64,000 nt of DNA, taken from positions 125,270,721-125,334,720 of the forward strand of contig OY726559.1 of the NCBI GenBank assembly GCA_963383645.1, given 5' to 3'. Source of the stretch: Muscardinus avellanarius (lineage: Eukaryota > Chordata > Mammalia > Rodentia > Gliridae). The position numbers were made by a program, and so were the translations under genes. Under the pieces are notes generated by a model. The model was not told where the DNA came from. It saw nothing but the letters and a program-made list of their open reading frames with translations, and did no database searches. This document shows, in pieces, positions 24,060-36,576 of the stretch (position 1 is the first letter of the stretch; every line of letters begins with the position of its first letter).

Positions 24060-24540
24060 GAAGCCAAACACCATTACCCCTGTGACTGATTGAAGGGAGG
24101 CCCTAACTGAACAGTTTTATTTCCCTCCTGCAGCTGGGCTCCCTGACCACGAGAGCTGAGCTGACACGGCATTTCAAGTCCTGTTACCAGCTCAATGGTT
24201 CTCTTGTAAAAAAAAAAAAAAAAAAAAAAAATCTCTTCATTTGGCCCCTCCATCTTGATCACTGCCGATGGGCTATCAATAATTTCAAGTTGGTTGAGCA
24301 GTCGGCTGAAGGTTAAATAAATTCTGCTGGCTGTTTGCATGATTGTATCCGAGCGGAAGGATTCCAATTTGGAGCAGTTTTTTTCATAAGTGCTCCTTGG
24401 AAATGTTTCTAGAGTCAAGAAAGTTAAAAAATTCAGTTTTGGAGGCCTGACTGCACTTCCAATGGAAACGCAGTCAGATACCACAAGGACCTTCACATTT
24501 GTTTAAAAAAATTATTTCAGATTTTCCCCAAAGGAATTAG
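24060..24540. promoter_or_regulatory. Repeat-free island, candidate conserved element
   Basis: Non-coding, with ATCAATAATTTC, TTTGCATGATTG and TGACTGCACTTCC-like motifs and a recent A25 insertion at about 24207-24231. Confidence 0.2.
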
Positions 24541-24629
24541 GCATTCAAGGAACCCAGGGAATTAATTATCAGCAGAGGAAGTTTTGAGTAGATTAAAGTA
24601 CTATTGCCGATATTGATTTTTTTTTCTTT

Positions 24630-24826
24630 TTTTGGTACTAGGGTTTGAACCCAGGGACGTTTCACCTCTGAGCTACATCCCCAGCCCTTTTTCAAACTTT
24701 TTGTTTTGAAACATGGTCTTGCAAGATTGCTTAGTCCTGCTGAATCTCAAAGTCTTTTCTTGAAACTACAATCCTCCCTCCCAAGTACTGGGATTACAGC
24801 AGCGTGCCACTATGTCTGGTGATATT
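24630..24826 (-). mobile_element. Old SINE
   Basis: CTCTGAGCTACATCCCCAGCCC right half; left half shortened. Confidence 0.65.
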
Positions 24827-24937
24827 TGTTTCTCAGAAATGGAAAAAGTTATGTTTTCAGGAAATTTAGCCAATAGTTATAGTTAGATGTAGACTGTCCC
24901 CTAAAGAGCTCATTTATTAATTAATATTCAGGATTTG

Positions 24938-25120
24938 AGCCAGGCATGTTGGCGCATGCTTGTAATCCCAGCATTTGGAAGGCTGAGACAGCCTCAGCTA
25001 CGTAGTGAGGCCCTTCACAACTTAATGAAACCCTGTTTTCAAAATAAAGAATAAAGAATAGGGCTGAGAGTGCAGCTCGGCGGTAGAATGACCCTGGGTT
25101 CCATCCTCAGTATCGCAAAA

Positions 25121-25163
<43 letters not shown>
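24938..25163 (+). mobile_element. B1-dID SINE ending in (GT)n
   Basis: The A tail has turned into a 40-bp GT tract at 25122-25161. Confidence 0.8.
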
Positions 25164-25616
25164 CAGGGTTGATTAGTTAATTATGTAATCTCATCAGAGG
25201 ATGACTCCATTGTAATAGCTTTTTTATGGATGGAAACCCAGGGTGACTGGGTGGGATTGGAGAAGGTGGACCCCTGGGTCGTGGTCTGGGGGACTGTGCT
25301 GTGTCTCTGACTCCCCTTTGCTCTCTCTCTGGCTTCTGGCCTCCATGATGTGAGAGCAAAGTCTCCGGCTCTCCCTCTCTCCATCCCCCACCTCCAGGCC
25401 CCGAGGTCTGCGATCTCCAGCCTCACATGGACTGAGCCCCCAAATCTCCAAGGAAACTGAGAGAATGAAGCTTTCCTCCTCTAACTTACATGGCTAGGTC
25501 TTTGGATTCTAGCAGAGAATGCTAAGACAGGTTTATCACAAACTGTGGTCATATCAAGTTAATTTTTCATTTGTTAAAAAATAGCAAAATAGAAGATAAA
25601 AAAAAATAAGAAGGAT

Positions 25617-25672
25617 GCAGGTGTAGTTCAGAGGTAGGAAGCCCCTGAGTTAAATCCCCATTACCAAAAAAG
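25617..25672 (+). mobile_element. ID half only
   Basis: TAGTTCAGAGGTAGGAAGCCCC then CCCATTACC and A-rich tail. Confidence 0.55.
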
Positions 25673-26121
25673 AAAATATGTCTCCATTTCTCCATTATTC
25701 ACATTCAGGAAATAATTTTCTTTTTTGAAGTAAAATTTACTTTTGGTCTTTTCTCTCCGTACAACAAAGTTTGTCTACATGATTATGGAATACAGACAGG
25801 GTACAGTTAAGATGAAAGAAAATAAAAATCACCTACAAGAGTTAGTTGTATTCAACATCTTATTGTACTTTCCTAGTTTCTTCCATGCATATATATTTAT
25901 AATTTCTCTTTTACTAAGATGTGAGTTTATTGAATATAAAACATTGTATCTGCTTTGTATACAATGCTGTGATCTGAATGTATCCCCACCAATATTCCTA
26001 TGTTGAACACTTAATCTCTAATACAGTGGTGTTGGGAGGTAGAGCCTTTTCAGAGTTATTTAGGTTGTGAGGAGAACTCTGTTTTCATGAGTACATTAAT
26101 CCTGCTATAAAAAGGGCTTGA

Positions 26122-26325
26122 GGCAGGGCGTGGTGGCGCACGCTTGTAATCCCCGCGCTTGGGAGGCGGAGACAGGAGGATCGCGCAGGTTCGAAGCCAG
26201 CCCCGCTGGCTTTAAGTGACCCTGTTTAAAAAAAAATTATATATATATATGAAAATAGGTCTGGGAGTGTAGCCCGGAGGTAGAAGGGCTTCCAGGAACC
26301 CTAGTACCACCAAAGGAAAAAAAAA
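26122..26325 (+). mobile_element. GC-rich subtype SINE in MaLR LTR
   Basis: Near-intact copy with an AT dinucleotide linker. Confidence 0.85.
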
Positions 26326-26511
26326 AAAGGTTTGTGTGTGTGTGTCCCATTCTGCCCTCTGCCTTCTACCATGTGAGGACACAGCATTCCTTTCTTTTAG
26401 AGGATGTAGTGTTCCCAGCCCCATCTTGGGAGATACATCATCTTAGAAGCTCTCACCAGACATCAGACCTGCCAGTCCCTTAATCTTGAATTTCCTAGCC
26501 TTTAAATTTTT

Positions 26512-26690
26512 TTTGGTGGTACTGGGGTTTCCAGGAACCTCCAGGCTACACTCCCAGACCTATTTTATATTTTAAAATTTGGAAACAGGGTCTCTTAAGC
26601 CAGCGAGGCTGGCTTCGAACATCCGTGATCCTCCTGTCTCTACCTTCCAAGTGCGGGGATTACAAGCATGCACCACCACGCCCGGCTTTC
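26512..26690 (-). mobile_element. GC-rich subtype SINE in MaLR LTR
   Basis: TTCCTAGCCTTT duplication on each side; right half lacks the AGAAGGGC stretch. Confidence 0.85.
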
Positions 26691-26844
26691 CTAGCCTTTT
26701 GAATGGTGAGAAACAAATTTCTGTTCTTTATACGTTTCCCAGTCTCAGGTATTCTCTTAGAGTAGCACAAAATGGACTAAGAAACATAGTTAAAAAATAA
26801 AGAAAAGAGATACACAGGTACTGTGCGTAAGAATATTTCTCTAG

Positions 26845-27010
26845 CCAGGCAAGGCACCATGGTTCATGCCTGTAATTCCAGTACCTGGAAGGCTGAGACA
26901 GGAGGATTGCAGGTTTTAGTGGGACCTTGTTTCAAAATAAAAAATAAAAAGGGCTGGGGTTGGTGGTGTCACACAGGTAGAAAAAACCCCTAAGTTCAAT
27001 CTTCATTAAA
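26845..27010 (+). mobile_element. Old SINE
   Basis: Left half CATGCCTGTAATTCCAGTACC; degraded right half. Confidence 0.65.
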
Positions 27011-27162
27011 AAATAATACATATATAATATAAATAAATATATATGTATATATACCCAGCTTTTGGAAATTATTTAAACTATTTATTTGGAGTGCATTCTT
27101 TATGCAGTTAGAACCTCCTAATAGGTTACACATGACACTTTCAGCTTCTGCATTTTCTTTCT

Positions 27163-27163
27163 G

Positions 27164-27194
<31 letters not shown>

Positions 27195-27330
27195 GTATTG
27201 GAGATAGAAACCAGGGACCGTATACCTCTGAGCTATACCCCCAGCACTTTTTAGTATTATTGTTGCCTTTGTTTTTTAAACAGGGGTTGCACTCGGTTGC
27301 TGAGAGTCTCCCTACACTGCTGAGGCTAGA
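27163..27330 (-). mobile_element. Partial old SINE with (GT)n
   Basis: ACCTCTGAGCTATACCCCCAGC right half; left half fades at about 27330. Confidence 0.6.
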
Positions 27331-27635
27331 TATGAGTCATCATATTAACTTCATAGTTTCACTCAATAGCAACTCAGTATCATTTATTTTTACCATCATT
27401 TAAACCAGACCTTCCCTGAGAAAAACGCAGATAATAAACCTAGCACATCTGGTGCCCCATTTGGGGGAATGATGAACATCATTTCAAATTGAACAGCAGG
27501 GTATCCAGCTGCTTTCTGTTGTTCTAAGACTCACAGTGTTGATTTTAGTAAAATCCTACCTCACTCTAGAACGTTCCATATGTATCTTATGCAATGTTAA
27601 AATATAATTCAAATTAATCTTGCTGTAAGATCTAT

Positions 27636-27659
27636 ACACACACACACACACACACACAC
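27636..27659. repeat. (AC)n microsatellite
   Basis: Twelve units. Confidence 0.95.
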
Positions 27660-27736
27660 CCTTTAAGATGTTAAAAAATACTGAGAAGTGTTATTAAGCA
27701 AAAGTTGAATATTACTAATATAGAAAACCTATAAAC

Positions 27737-27744
<8 letters not shown>

Positions 27745-27795
<51 letters not shown>

Positions 27796-27960
27796 GGGGA
27801 TGGGACCCAGGAACCTTCTACCTCCAAACGACATCCCAGCCCTATATTTTTTTATTCTTTATTTTGAAACAAGCTCTCACTGAGTTGTAAAGGGACTCAC
27901 TAAGTAGCTGAGGCTGGCTTCGAACCTGTGCAATCCTCCTGTCTCAGCTTCCTGAAGAGT
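27745..27960 (-). mobile_element. B1-dID SINE with 46-bp (GT)n
   Basis: GT tract at 27745-27790 precedes the right half; left half is truncated. Confidence 0.7.
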
Positions 27961-28448
27961 GTGCCAACAGTGAATGCTTTTTCTGCTTGGAAAGAGCCAA
28001 CACCCCTATTGCTAGAACATGAGATTAACCAAAAAGACTCATCTAAAGTGCAGTTTCATCAAGAAATAAAATACAGAGAGTTTTTCAATTGCTAAGGAAT
28101 CAATGAACGTTGGAGTCATAATTTCCCGAACAAATAATTTTACTATAAGTTCAAGGCAAAAATGAATTCTCCGTAAGAAAACAAGTTATATCATTTTAAA
28201 ACTGTCAGTTTATTCACAGGCTAGTCATTAATATATGTGCCAATATACTAGAAATACAGGCCTAATAAAACTGGAGGTTATAGGAAGTCATTAATTAAGA
28301 TGGTGGCTTTGGCAAACCGTCTGAATCAATTTTACAGACTCATGTCAAAAGTATTCTATAATTGTTAGAAGGGTTTCCTTTAAAGAGTAGTTCACAGAAT
28401 TAAAAACAATGTCACTGACCCAAGCCTATATAAAAATATAAAGATGTA

Positions 28449-28680
28449 GGCCAGGTGTGGTGGTGCACACCTGTAATCTCAGTAATCTCAGTACTTGGGA
28501 GGCTTAGGAAGATTACAGGTTCAAGGACAGCCTCAGCTAGTAGTGGGACTCTCAGCAATCTAATAAGACCCTGTTTCCAAATAAGAAATAGAATTAGGCT
28601 GAGTGCATAGTCTGGAGGTAGAAGGCCCCTGGAGCCACCCCTAGTACCACAAAAATACAAAAATAAATAAATACGTACAT
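28449..28680 (+). mobile_element. Old SINE with small duplication
   Basis: GTAATCTCA is duplicated within the left half. Confidence 0.7.
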
Positions 28681-28717
28681 AAAAACAAAAACGTGTATAT
28701 TTAAGTGTGTTGCATTC

Positions 28718-28878
28718 TACTTCTTAGCTACCCCCCAGCCCCATTTTTAATTCCTAAACAGGGTCTTACTAGGTTGCTGAGGGCCTTGCTAAGTTGCTGA
28801 GGCTGGCCTCGAACCTGTGACCCTCCTGTCTCAGTCCCACAAGTACTGGGATTACAGTGTGCACCGCCATGCGCAGGT
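28718..28878 (-). mobile_element. SINE lacking part of the right half
   Basis: GGTCTTACTAGGTTGCTGAGGG and CACAAGTACTGGGATTACAG. Confidence 0.65.
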
Positions 28879-28879
28879 T

Positions 28880-29292
28880 AGAGAACTTCAACCTTTCCCT
28901 CCACTGTCCTCGTTCCTGATCCTTAACTCCACTGCCCCTGTCTTCCAGACCTAGAAAACATCAAAGTGTCCCCCAAATCTGGCAGTTTCCACGTCTCCAA
29001 ACTTTGCTCTTGTTGGTACTTCCCATGAAATATTATTTCCTCTTTGCTGAGGTGGTAGACGCATCAAGGCCTAGTTCAAGTGCTGTGTCCTCTAAAACTC
29101 CATCCTGACCACGTCTCTTTGCCTGTCCCTCCTATCTTAGCATCAGCTGCCAGTGATGACTTAGTCATGGGCACACCCATCCTCTCATTAATACTCACAT
29201 GGCATCATGTGACAGGTGCCTCTAGATTATAAGTGTCTAAAGACCATGTTTCCTCAAACATCTGTAAATAAGTATTTGTTGAATGAAGGCTA
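28880..29292 (+). repeat. L2 3' end
   Basis: Ends with AATAAGTATTTGTTGAATGAAGG, the L2 terminus, preceded by ACTCCATCCTGACCAC and similar L2 phrases. Confidence 0.65.
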
Positions 29293-29398
29293 TTAATGAT
29301 TCCATAGCACATGGTGTTGCCTTCAATGAAGCCCCACTTTCCACCTTTAATTATTCTCACCCCAGGTTATGATCTAGAGAGTCTTAAAAATTTTTTTT

Positions 29399-29602
29399 GT
29401 TTGTTTTTGGTATTTGGAATTGAACTCAGGGACATTCTGCCTCTGAGCTATATTCCCAGACATTTATATTTTTATTTTTTTTTCTGAAACAGGGTCTTGC
29501 TACGTTACTGAGGGTCTTACTAAATTGATGACCTGGCCTTGATCCTCCTGTCTCAGCCTTTCAAGTACTGAGATTACAAGCATGCGCCACCATGCCCAGC
29601 TT
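29399..29602 (-). mobile_element. B1-dID SINE
   Basis: CTCTGAGCTATATTCCCAGAC right half; left half ends ACCATGCCCAGC. Confidence 0.75.
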
Positions 29603-30399
29603 ATTTCTTAGTTATAGTAAAATTATAGGCTTATTTGTCACTTAATCTAGTGTTGGGCTCACTTGCATGCCACAAAATCTTGCAAATGTCTGGTTTCTCA
29701 GCCTGTGCTTTGGGAGTGGTGAGGGCTACACGAACACTTCGCAGTGACTCAAAATGAGCGCTTTCTGTTTGCGGTTGCTCACTATTGCTACAACGATGGT
29801 TCCATGCCTGCTCGTCTCCTTCCCCTGTTCTGCTAAAAGGAAAGCCGGCACACTGATAATGTGCAGGGTTAGATTGTTATACCAAATAAAAGCTTCATCT
29901 ATACTAGCATTTTGACCCAGAATAAATGAGTACAAATTGTGGAGCAGAGGAATGTTAGAGACCCTCAAATCCAAACTCTTCATTTCGTAAATGAGGAAAT
30001 GGGGCGCAGAGAGCTAACTTTTGGTGCAATGTGCTTTTCACTGTTGTTTTTGTGAAGTCAGGTTTTGCAACTGAGTTTAAACTAAGAATATACAGATAAG
30101 AGGGGAGCTGCTCTGGTGGAAGGAGCAGAGGGCTGCAGCTACCTGCTCAGCGTTCCTTCTCTCTCTTTCTTGAGATGTGGTCCCTGTTGTTTAAAACCAT
30201 CTGCTTGGTATCCTGCTTCCTGGCTGGTCTTGAACCCTGAATTGGATTTTATTCTTGTGTCTCCTTTTTGCTTCCTGCCCCCATTACCCTTTGCTATTTT
30301 AATGTGGGTTGTACATCTTGGGAGGCTTTTAAATGGAAATTATTTTTCTCCCTTTTCTGTCAACCATGACTATCCAGGACAGAAGGAATGACATTTGGG

Positions 30400-31090
30400 G
30401 TTAGATGCACAAAAACTGTATTGCATATAGACCTAGTCTTAAATGTCAGAAAAAAAGACATTTTCCAGTGATATTGTTCCATCTGCAGAGTAGCATTAGG
30501 GTGATGAATATTATATTATTAATGACCAAATACATTCAATAAAATGTTCATTTTTGTTACTCAATGGCATTTTGCCATAGTCATTAAATCCAGCAGATCA
30601 CAAAAAATTTACTATAATTTTAGAAACATTTTATTCCAACATTTTATGAAAGATGAACCATTCTATTACCTAATTCAGTGGTATAAATAAGAATTATTAA
30701 AATCAATCTAGATTATTACTTTATTGACATTTCTCACATATATAATATACAGTGTTTATCTTGGAAAGATAATACCCTGCAGCACAAAGAGAAAATTGAA
30801 AACCAGATCTCTGTAAGAGAAAAACAAGATCATTATGTAAACAGCAGCCAAGTCTCATCCAGAAAATGTCACATAAATATCACACCATCAAACAAGAAAT
30901 GTAAATTATTATACATATGCTGTAATTGAAAATTGTATTATACATTAGTGAAGTCACCCATTTATCTAATCACAATCAGTTCCCATAAAATCTCATTTAG
31001 AAAAGTTGAGTGCAATTCAGAGGAGGTGGCCATGAGAATTTCAGTCATTAGAATCTAAGTCTGAAGTGAGATCTCAGCAAGGGTTGCAAG
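30400..31090. promoter_or_regulatory. AT-rich repeat-free island
   Basis: 690 bp without repeats, many homeodomain-like ATTA cores (TATTATTAATGACC near 30510) and TATCTTGGAAAGATA. Confidence 0.2.
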
Positions 31091-31109
31091 CTGGTCCCTC
31101 CATTACAGA

Positions 31110-31190
31110 CATCTGGTACTGAAGATCTAACACAGGACACTGTGCATGCTAGGCAGGCACTCTACACTGAACTATGGAGCTGCAAGTTGG
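31110..31190 (-). mobile_element. ID-like element
   Basis: GCATGCTAGGCAGGCACTCTAC is an antisense tRNA-derived core. Confidence 0.5.
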
Positions 31191-31510
31191 ATTTTTATTG
31201 ATTCTCAGGCATATCAAATCTTTGAAATTTATATGTAAACTGACCAGCCTAGCCTCTCATTTAGGGAGGAAAGATGAGACCAGCCAGGACACATGGTCTT
31301 GTTTCTAAATCTTGATTTAAAGATAAAGTTCGATGCATGGTGCTATACGAGAGATTGCTGGGTTTTCTCACTCTTCTCTCACTAGAATGTGGTCACTTAC
31401 ATTTACTTATTTATTCATATATTCTGTCATTCAACATGTATTTTTTTAAGTACCTTGTATGTTTAGGTTTTGTGCTATGAACTGAGGATGTGAAAGTTGT
31501 TGAAACATAG

Positions 31511-32011
31511 TGTTAGATATCTGAGGCATGGCACCACTGAAAGGACAAAGATCGACCACACCAGAGATCACTTTGTAGCCAAGAGGTTTATTGGAAGGGC
31601 CGGTATGAAGGGAAGAAACAAAGAGAGAAAGAGAGAGAGACAGAGGGGGAGAGAGAGAGAGAAAAAAAGAATAAAGGAAGAGAGGGAGCGCATGCTGGAG
31701 TCAGTGTTATATAGCGGCTTGGGGCTATGTATTTGGGGCTAATATGCTAGGGGAAATGCCTTTTGAACTAATTGGCTAGGGTCTCATGGGAGGGGGTCAT
31801 TAGGCCAGGTAATTGGCTCAGGGTCAGCGGGGAATATCCCTTTTGCTGATTGGCCAAGGGGCACCAGGAGGGGGCAGGTCTCCCAGGTAAGTGACCAGGT
31901 GCATTAGAGAGAGATGGTAGCTTAACCGGTCAGCCCAGGGCCGTTTCTGGGAAACTCAAATCATGGGGGGGGGAGGGGGACTTCTGAGGTAAGAACTTAA
32001 TTCATCTAACA
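31511..32011 (-). repeat. Solo LTR, 501 bp
   Basis: Ends are inverted (TGTTAGAT...ATCTAACA). On the minus strand it has CCAAT boxes (ATTGG on plus at 31821, 31847), a TATATAA near 31711 and AATAAA (TTTATT at 31587-31592), in correct order. Flanks CATAG/CACAG could be a 5-bp duplication with one mismatch. A GAGA-rich tract sits in the middle. No internal retroviral sequence adjoins it. Confidence 0.75.
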
Positions 32012-32129
32012 CACAGGCTTCGACTTCATAGTGCTATCTTTCTAGTGAGGATTAGATAAGAAGAACAATTATCAATACATACACATGCAATTCCAAACTG
32101 TGATGAATGCAAAAGGAAAAACAGATGGT

Positions 32130-32640
32130 ACTATGGAGCATAGAACAGATGTAGTTTGTGGGAGGCATCAGCCAAGGGTGGTATGGGTGGGGAAGGAATG
32201 AGTACCAATGGAGACAACTTTGCATGTAAAGGCTTAGAGAGGAGTAGAGTGTAGCATAAAAATCACTGAGGCAAGGTGGGTGTAACTAGAGCCCTGAACA
32301 AGGAAGGAAGTGACAGAGGAGGCTGGGAGCAGGTGTGGTGGGAGGAGCTGTGGTCTATGAAGTCATATAATCTGTGCTAAGGATTTGGGATTGTATTGTA
32401 AATTCAATTAGAAATCATTGAAAAACAATTTTGGAGGGGGTAGGGAGATGAGAGTAGGGAAGTCCACAACTTGATCTGCATGTAAAAACATCCTTCCAGC
32501 TGCACCTGAAGAGATGGGAGTGGAGCAGGCTTGTCAGAGAAGCCAGTTGGAGGCTGTTGCAGTTCAGGGGAGATAGGGCTATATAGCTCAGGCAAGGGTA
32601 GGCATGATGGAAACCAAGAGAAGTGAATAGGGTTTAAGAG
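32130..32640 (-). repeat. L2 fragment, antisense
   Basis: GGGATTGTATTGTAAATTC, AATCATTGAAAAACAATTTTGGAGG and GGAGGCTGTTGCAGTTCAGG follow the reverse L2 order. Confidence 0.6.
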
Positions 32641-32819
32641 TTATTTTATCAGTTGAGATACTTAAGAGACAGTAGGGGGACTGGCATAGGTGTTGAGAGT
32701 GAGGGGAAGAAAGGTATCAGGGATGCCTCCTGGGTTGTGGCTTGAATATCGGGATACCTGGCACCGGGAATCCCTGACACAGGAACATGAAGGAGGACTG
32801 GCAGCCTTGCTGTACCACC

Positions 32820-33224
32820 TCATGCCTTCTTTGCTGTATTTATTGCCATAAACAAATGGTAAGTTGTCGGGCATACCTCTTTCTCATAACAATGACAAAT
32901 GAAGGGGTCAAGCTCCTTTCTAGCAGTCTCTGGAAGAACTCTGTGAATTCCCCTTCTGAATTTATCAACATAAAATGTTCTAACGGATATTGATATTTGG
33001 TCATGACAAACGTGAATTCCGTTGTGTTCAAATATCTCAGCAAACTGCCAGGACAGCTTTGTCATCATCCTCTTAGATTCTCCATGTTTAGCACACAAAG
33101 CGTTTAAAAAAAAAACTTTTGCTCTGTGAAGTGTCTTGATTATGCATTCTGATGAAACAGAGTATATTTTTGGACCATCATGAACAATAATAATCATAAT
33201 ACGTCTTAATTTATGGATCTCCAT
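32820..33224 (-). pseudogene. Unrecognised ORF, possible gene remnant
   Basis: 134 codons open with ATG (contains KLSWQFAEIFEHNGIHVC). A second frame over the same DNA reads a plausible FTFVMTKYQYPLEHFMLIN stretch. The switch in plausible frame could be a frameshifted processed copy, or chance in a low-stop region. I do not recognise either protein. Confidence 0.15.
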
Positions 33225-33469
33225 GCCCGAAGGCCTCCAGGCACTTTAATAGAAAACAACTATGAGAATAATTTGCAATCAACAAGGCAATATACCCAAA
33301 TAAAAAGATCCCAGAGTTGGTCCATAAATAAACATCTATAATCAGGACTGAACATTAAAGAAATACATACATGAAACTGGGAAAGTTATGTTTTTTAAGT
33401 TACAATAGTTCTTTTCTTATCTTCAAGTATGCTGCAGTCATACAAGCTAGATCCTGGGTTAGTGGCTGT

Positions 33470-33830
33470 GAGAATATAATTAGATCATTTCTATCAAAGG
33501 AACAGCTTAAACTCCATTTTGTAAAACCACCATTTTGTAATCTTATATAAGTGCTGGTCCTTTTCTAAGTTAGCATTTCTTAAAAAAACTGCAAATGTCA
33601 GCCTCCCCATCCCCGCATCAGAGAACTAGCCAATTGCGTGAGACTGTGAAACCACACTCCCACCAATCAGCGTACTGTGCAGAAATTCACATCAGGAATA
33701 TAAAAACTGGGTCGGCTTCTGGTCCAGTGTGCTTGCTTCCCTCACTTCCCTAGTGGCAAGACCCTTCTTTGCAAAGGGTAAGATTTCTTGTGGGGCCATT
33801 TTCAAATGTGTCTTTTCTTACAATGCCATG
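33470..33830 (+). repeat. Possible LTR fragment
   Basis: CCACCATTTTGTAA, CCAATCAGCG (near 33663) and TATAAAAACTGGG (near 33700) sit in promoter-like order, then a C/T-rich leader. No matching end was found, so this is tentative. Confidence 0.4.
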
Positions 33831-34670
33831 GAAATTTATTTCTAACACACCCCACCCCTAGCTATTTTACATACATGATTTTTTTTCAGGTAGCTGACAC
33901 CTACCATTTCAAAAGCTATTGATCATTTTTGGTAGCCTCACCAAGAGAAGCGCCAATATGCCAATTCCCACACTGTCTTGCAGCAAGGATCCAGACCTGA
34001 GATTTACCCATCAGATGTACCAGGAGGTCTTCAGGTCATCTGACCCCCTTAGGATAAAGGCTTTATGTGAGTTTAATTTTTGCTCTTTTAGGAGGTGACA
34101 TAGATGAGCAGGGGCAACAGAATGTACCCCAGCTGGCTTCAAAGGCAAATTCAGGGTAAATTTCTGCTGTAGACATGGCACTGGGCACTGAGGAGAAGCA
34201 GCACTCTCTGGTGACGGAGGCAGTAACAGTGGCCGTTTCTCCCATGGCCAGCTGTGGGGCATGACCTAGGCTTTGCCTTTGGGAGGAGCCTTGTTCGATA
34301 CCAGTCCTCCAAGCCCACTAACTGGGTATCCTTCCCCAACCCTCTCTGACGAACACTTGAATTACCTCCACCTGCCTTCCACAATTGATAACCTTGTACT
34401 ATATTTACTTCACCCCCTCTCTGCGAGTGTGTTTATGTTTTGTTTTATTTTTAACTTTTGCTCTACCACTCAACAGCTATCTACTTGAAAGTTGTTGACT
34501 TCCTGACACTTTGTTCCTCAATAATTCTGAGTCTTATCTCTGAAGAGTAAGTATAATCTTCCAGAAAACCACAAGATTGTGATCAAAACTAATAAAATGA
34601 TCAATGTGATAGCACCATGCAGAGTATAGTCCACAGTTAAATTCTTCCTGTCAGAGTCTATCTTTTATAT

Positions 34671-34705
<35 letters not shown>

Positions 34706-34719
34706 TATTTATTTATTTT

Positions 34720-34900
34720 TGGTGGTACTGGGGTTCCTGGAAACCCTTCTACTTCTGGGCTACACTCCTAGACCTATTTTATATTTTTATTTGGAAACAG
34801 GGTCTCCTAAGCCAGTGAGGCTGGCTTCGAACCAGCGCGATCCTCCTGTTTCCGCCTCCCAAGTGCGGGGATTACAAGCGTGCGCCACCACGCCCAGCGA
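34720..34900 (-). mobile_element. GC-rich subtype SINE
   Basis: Preceded by (TTTA)n at 34668-34718. Confidence 0.85.
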
Positions 34901-34984
34901 GTCTATCTTTTATAATTACTTTTTTCTTGAAACAAGATCCAATCTAGGTTCACTATTGCAATTTAGTCTATTATAGTTTAGAGC

Positions 34985-35100
34985 AGTTCTAGCTTTAAAA
35001 ATGATTTATTTTTATACTTTTGTTGGTGCAAGTAATCATACATCATAGTGAGAATCAAAGTGATGTAAACGTACGTGTGCACATCATTTGGTGTAGCTTT
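34985..35100 (-). mobile_element. Short L1 3' end, antisense
   Basis: TTGGTGCAAGTAATCATACATCAT and GTGTGCACATCATTTGG resemble the L1 ends at 10130 and 41440, but without the G-rich tract. Confidence 0.45.
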
Positions 35101-35122
35101 TTATTAACTATTTATTTATTTG

Positions 35123-35222
35123 AAGTACTGGGGATTGAACCTAAGGGTGGTCTATCTGTGAGCCATACACTCAGACTCTGAAACAGGGTCTGGCTAAGTC
35201 TCTGAAGGCCTCATTAAGTTGA
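35123..35222 (-). mobile_element. Partial old SINE
   Basis: GTACTGGGGATTGAACC and GAAACAGGGTCTGGCTAAG; short linker. Confidence 0.55.
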
Positions 35223-36026
35223 TTTTCCAATTTGTGTAACATTTCTTATCAAAACCAAGTTCTGAGTAAAGCAATAATCCAGAACTAGCTAAAAAGAAGC
35301 ATACACCAGGTATAGTCAGTCATGCAGACCTTAGGATCTCCATGGGGGCCTCTAGTGTGAAAAGCTCCTTACACAGTAGCTTCCTGCTCACCTCCAAGCC
35401 AAGCCCTGCAGCTGGACCAGTATGTAGCAGTGTCCAGGCCTCCCCCGACAGGGTGGAGGTGGACCCCATAGGTCTTGTGCCTCATTACCAGTTCCCGTAG
35501 ATGCCTGAGTTTTTAGTGTAATTGATGTGTCATAGACTTCATCCTGTGATTTGTTGTGGCTTTGTTGATTAACAAGGGTTTGGCAGAGCCCAGTATGTTT
35601 CTTTTGTTCTCACTGGCAGGAATGTTTGTTCAGCAAACAAGAAGGAAGGAGGTCCAGATTAAAGCCTAGAGACTCTGTCTCCCTAGTGTCTCTTTTCCCT
35701 TCTGAGCATCACTGACTCGACCAGGGCTGGATTGACTTGACAGGCGCTTGGTGATGTGAGTTCCACCACAACTTGTCCTTTTAGTTTTCTAGGGGAGCTC
35801 TGGTGTTTCCTTTCAGTTTTATAAGTAACTAGAGGGTTCTAAAAATTTATGACAACTTTGATGATATGGAAGACCCAACAGACTCTCCTAGAAAAAACAA
35901 AATACATTGAAATATAACATTGCCTGTGAAAAAAAGTGAATTGGTTGTGATCAGGGTCAGAATAGTTACTGCCGGAGGTGTGTATTGATGGGAAGGGGTA
36001 AGAATAGATCTTTGGTGATGAACATG

Positions 36027-36029
<3 letters not shown>

Positions 36030-36067
<38 letters not shown>
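36030..36067. repeat. (AC)n microsatellite
   Basis: Eighteen units; ends near the L1 3' end. Confidence 0.95.
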
Positions 36068-36068
<1 letters not shown>

Positions 36069-36534
36069 ATAACTTAATCATTAATTTGACACAATAGTTG
36101 TACATATTTTTATGGGATACAATATGATATTTTAATTACATGTGTACATTGTAGAATGAATCAGGGCAATTTGCATAACCATCACCTTAAACATCTTTTC
36201 TTTGTGATGAGAATGTTCAAAACCCTTTTCTCAAGCTATTTTGAAATATACAAATTGCTAATTATAATGTGCAGTAGAACATCAGAACTTATTCCTCCTA
36301 TGGAACTGTCATATTGGACTTGTTGACCCACTCTGCCCATCTTCCCACCAGTCTCTTCTTCCCAGCCTCTGGTGACCACCATTCCACTCTCTACTTCAAA
36401 GACATTAGCTTTTTTAGATTCCACATATGAGTGAGAGCACGTGCTTCTATTTGTCTGTCTGTGCCTGGTTTATTTCACTTAATATAATGTCCTCTAGTTC
36501 TATCTATGTTGTCACAAATGACGGGATGTCCTTT

Positions 36535-36574
<40 letters not shown>

Positions 36575-36576
36575 TT
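36535..36576. repeat. (ATTT)n microsatellite
   Basis: Tail of the outer SINE of the nest. Confidence 0.9.

Larger units (their letters stand above)
25955..26795 (+). repeat. MaLR-type LTR split by two SINEs
   Basis: Three pieces (25955-26115, 26335-26505, 26690-26795) read as one MaLR (MST/MLT1-like) LTR, from GTGATCTGAATGTATCCCC to TAGCACAAAATGGACTAAG. TTCCTAGCCTTT is duplicated around the second SINE. Confidence 0.75.
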
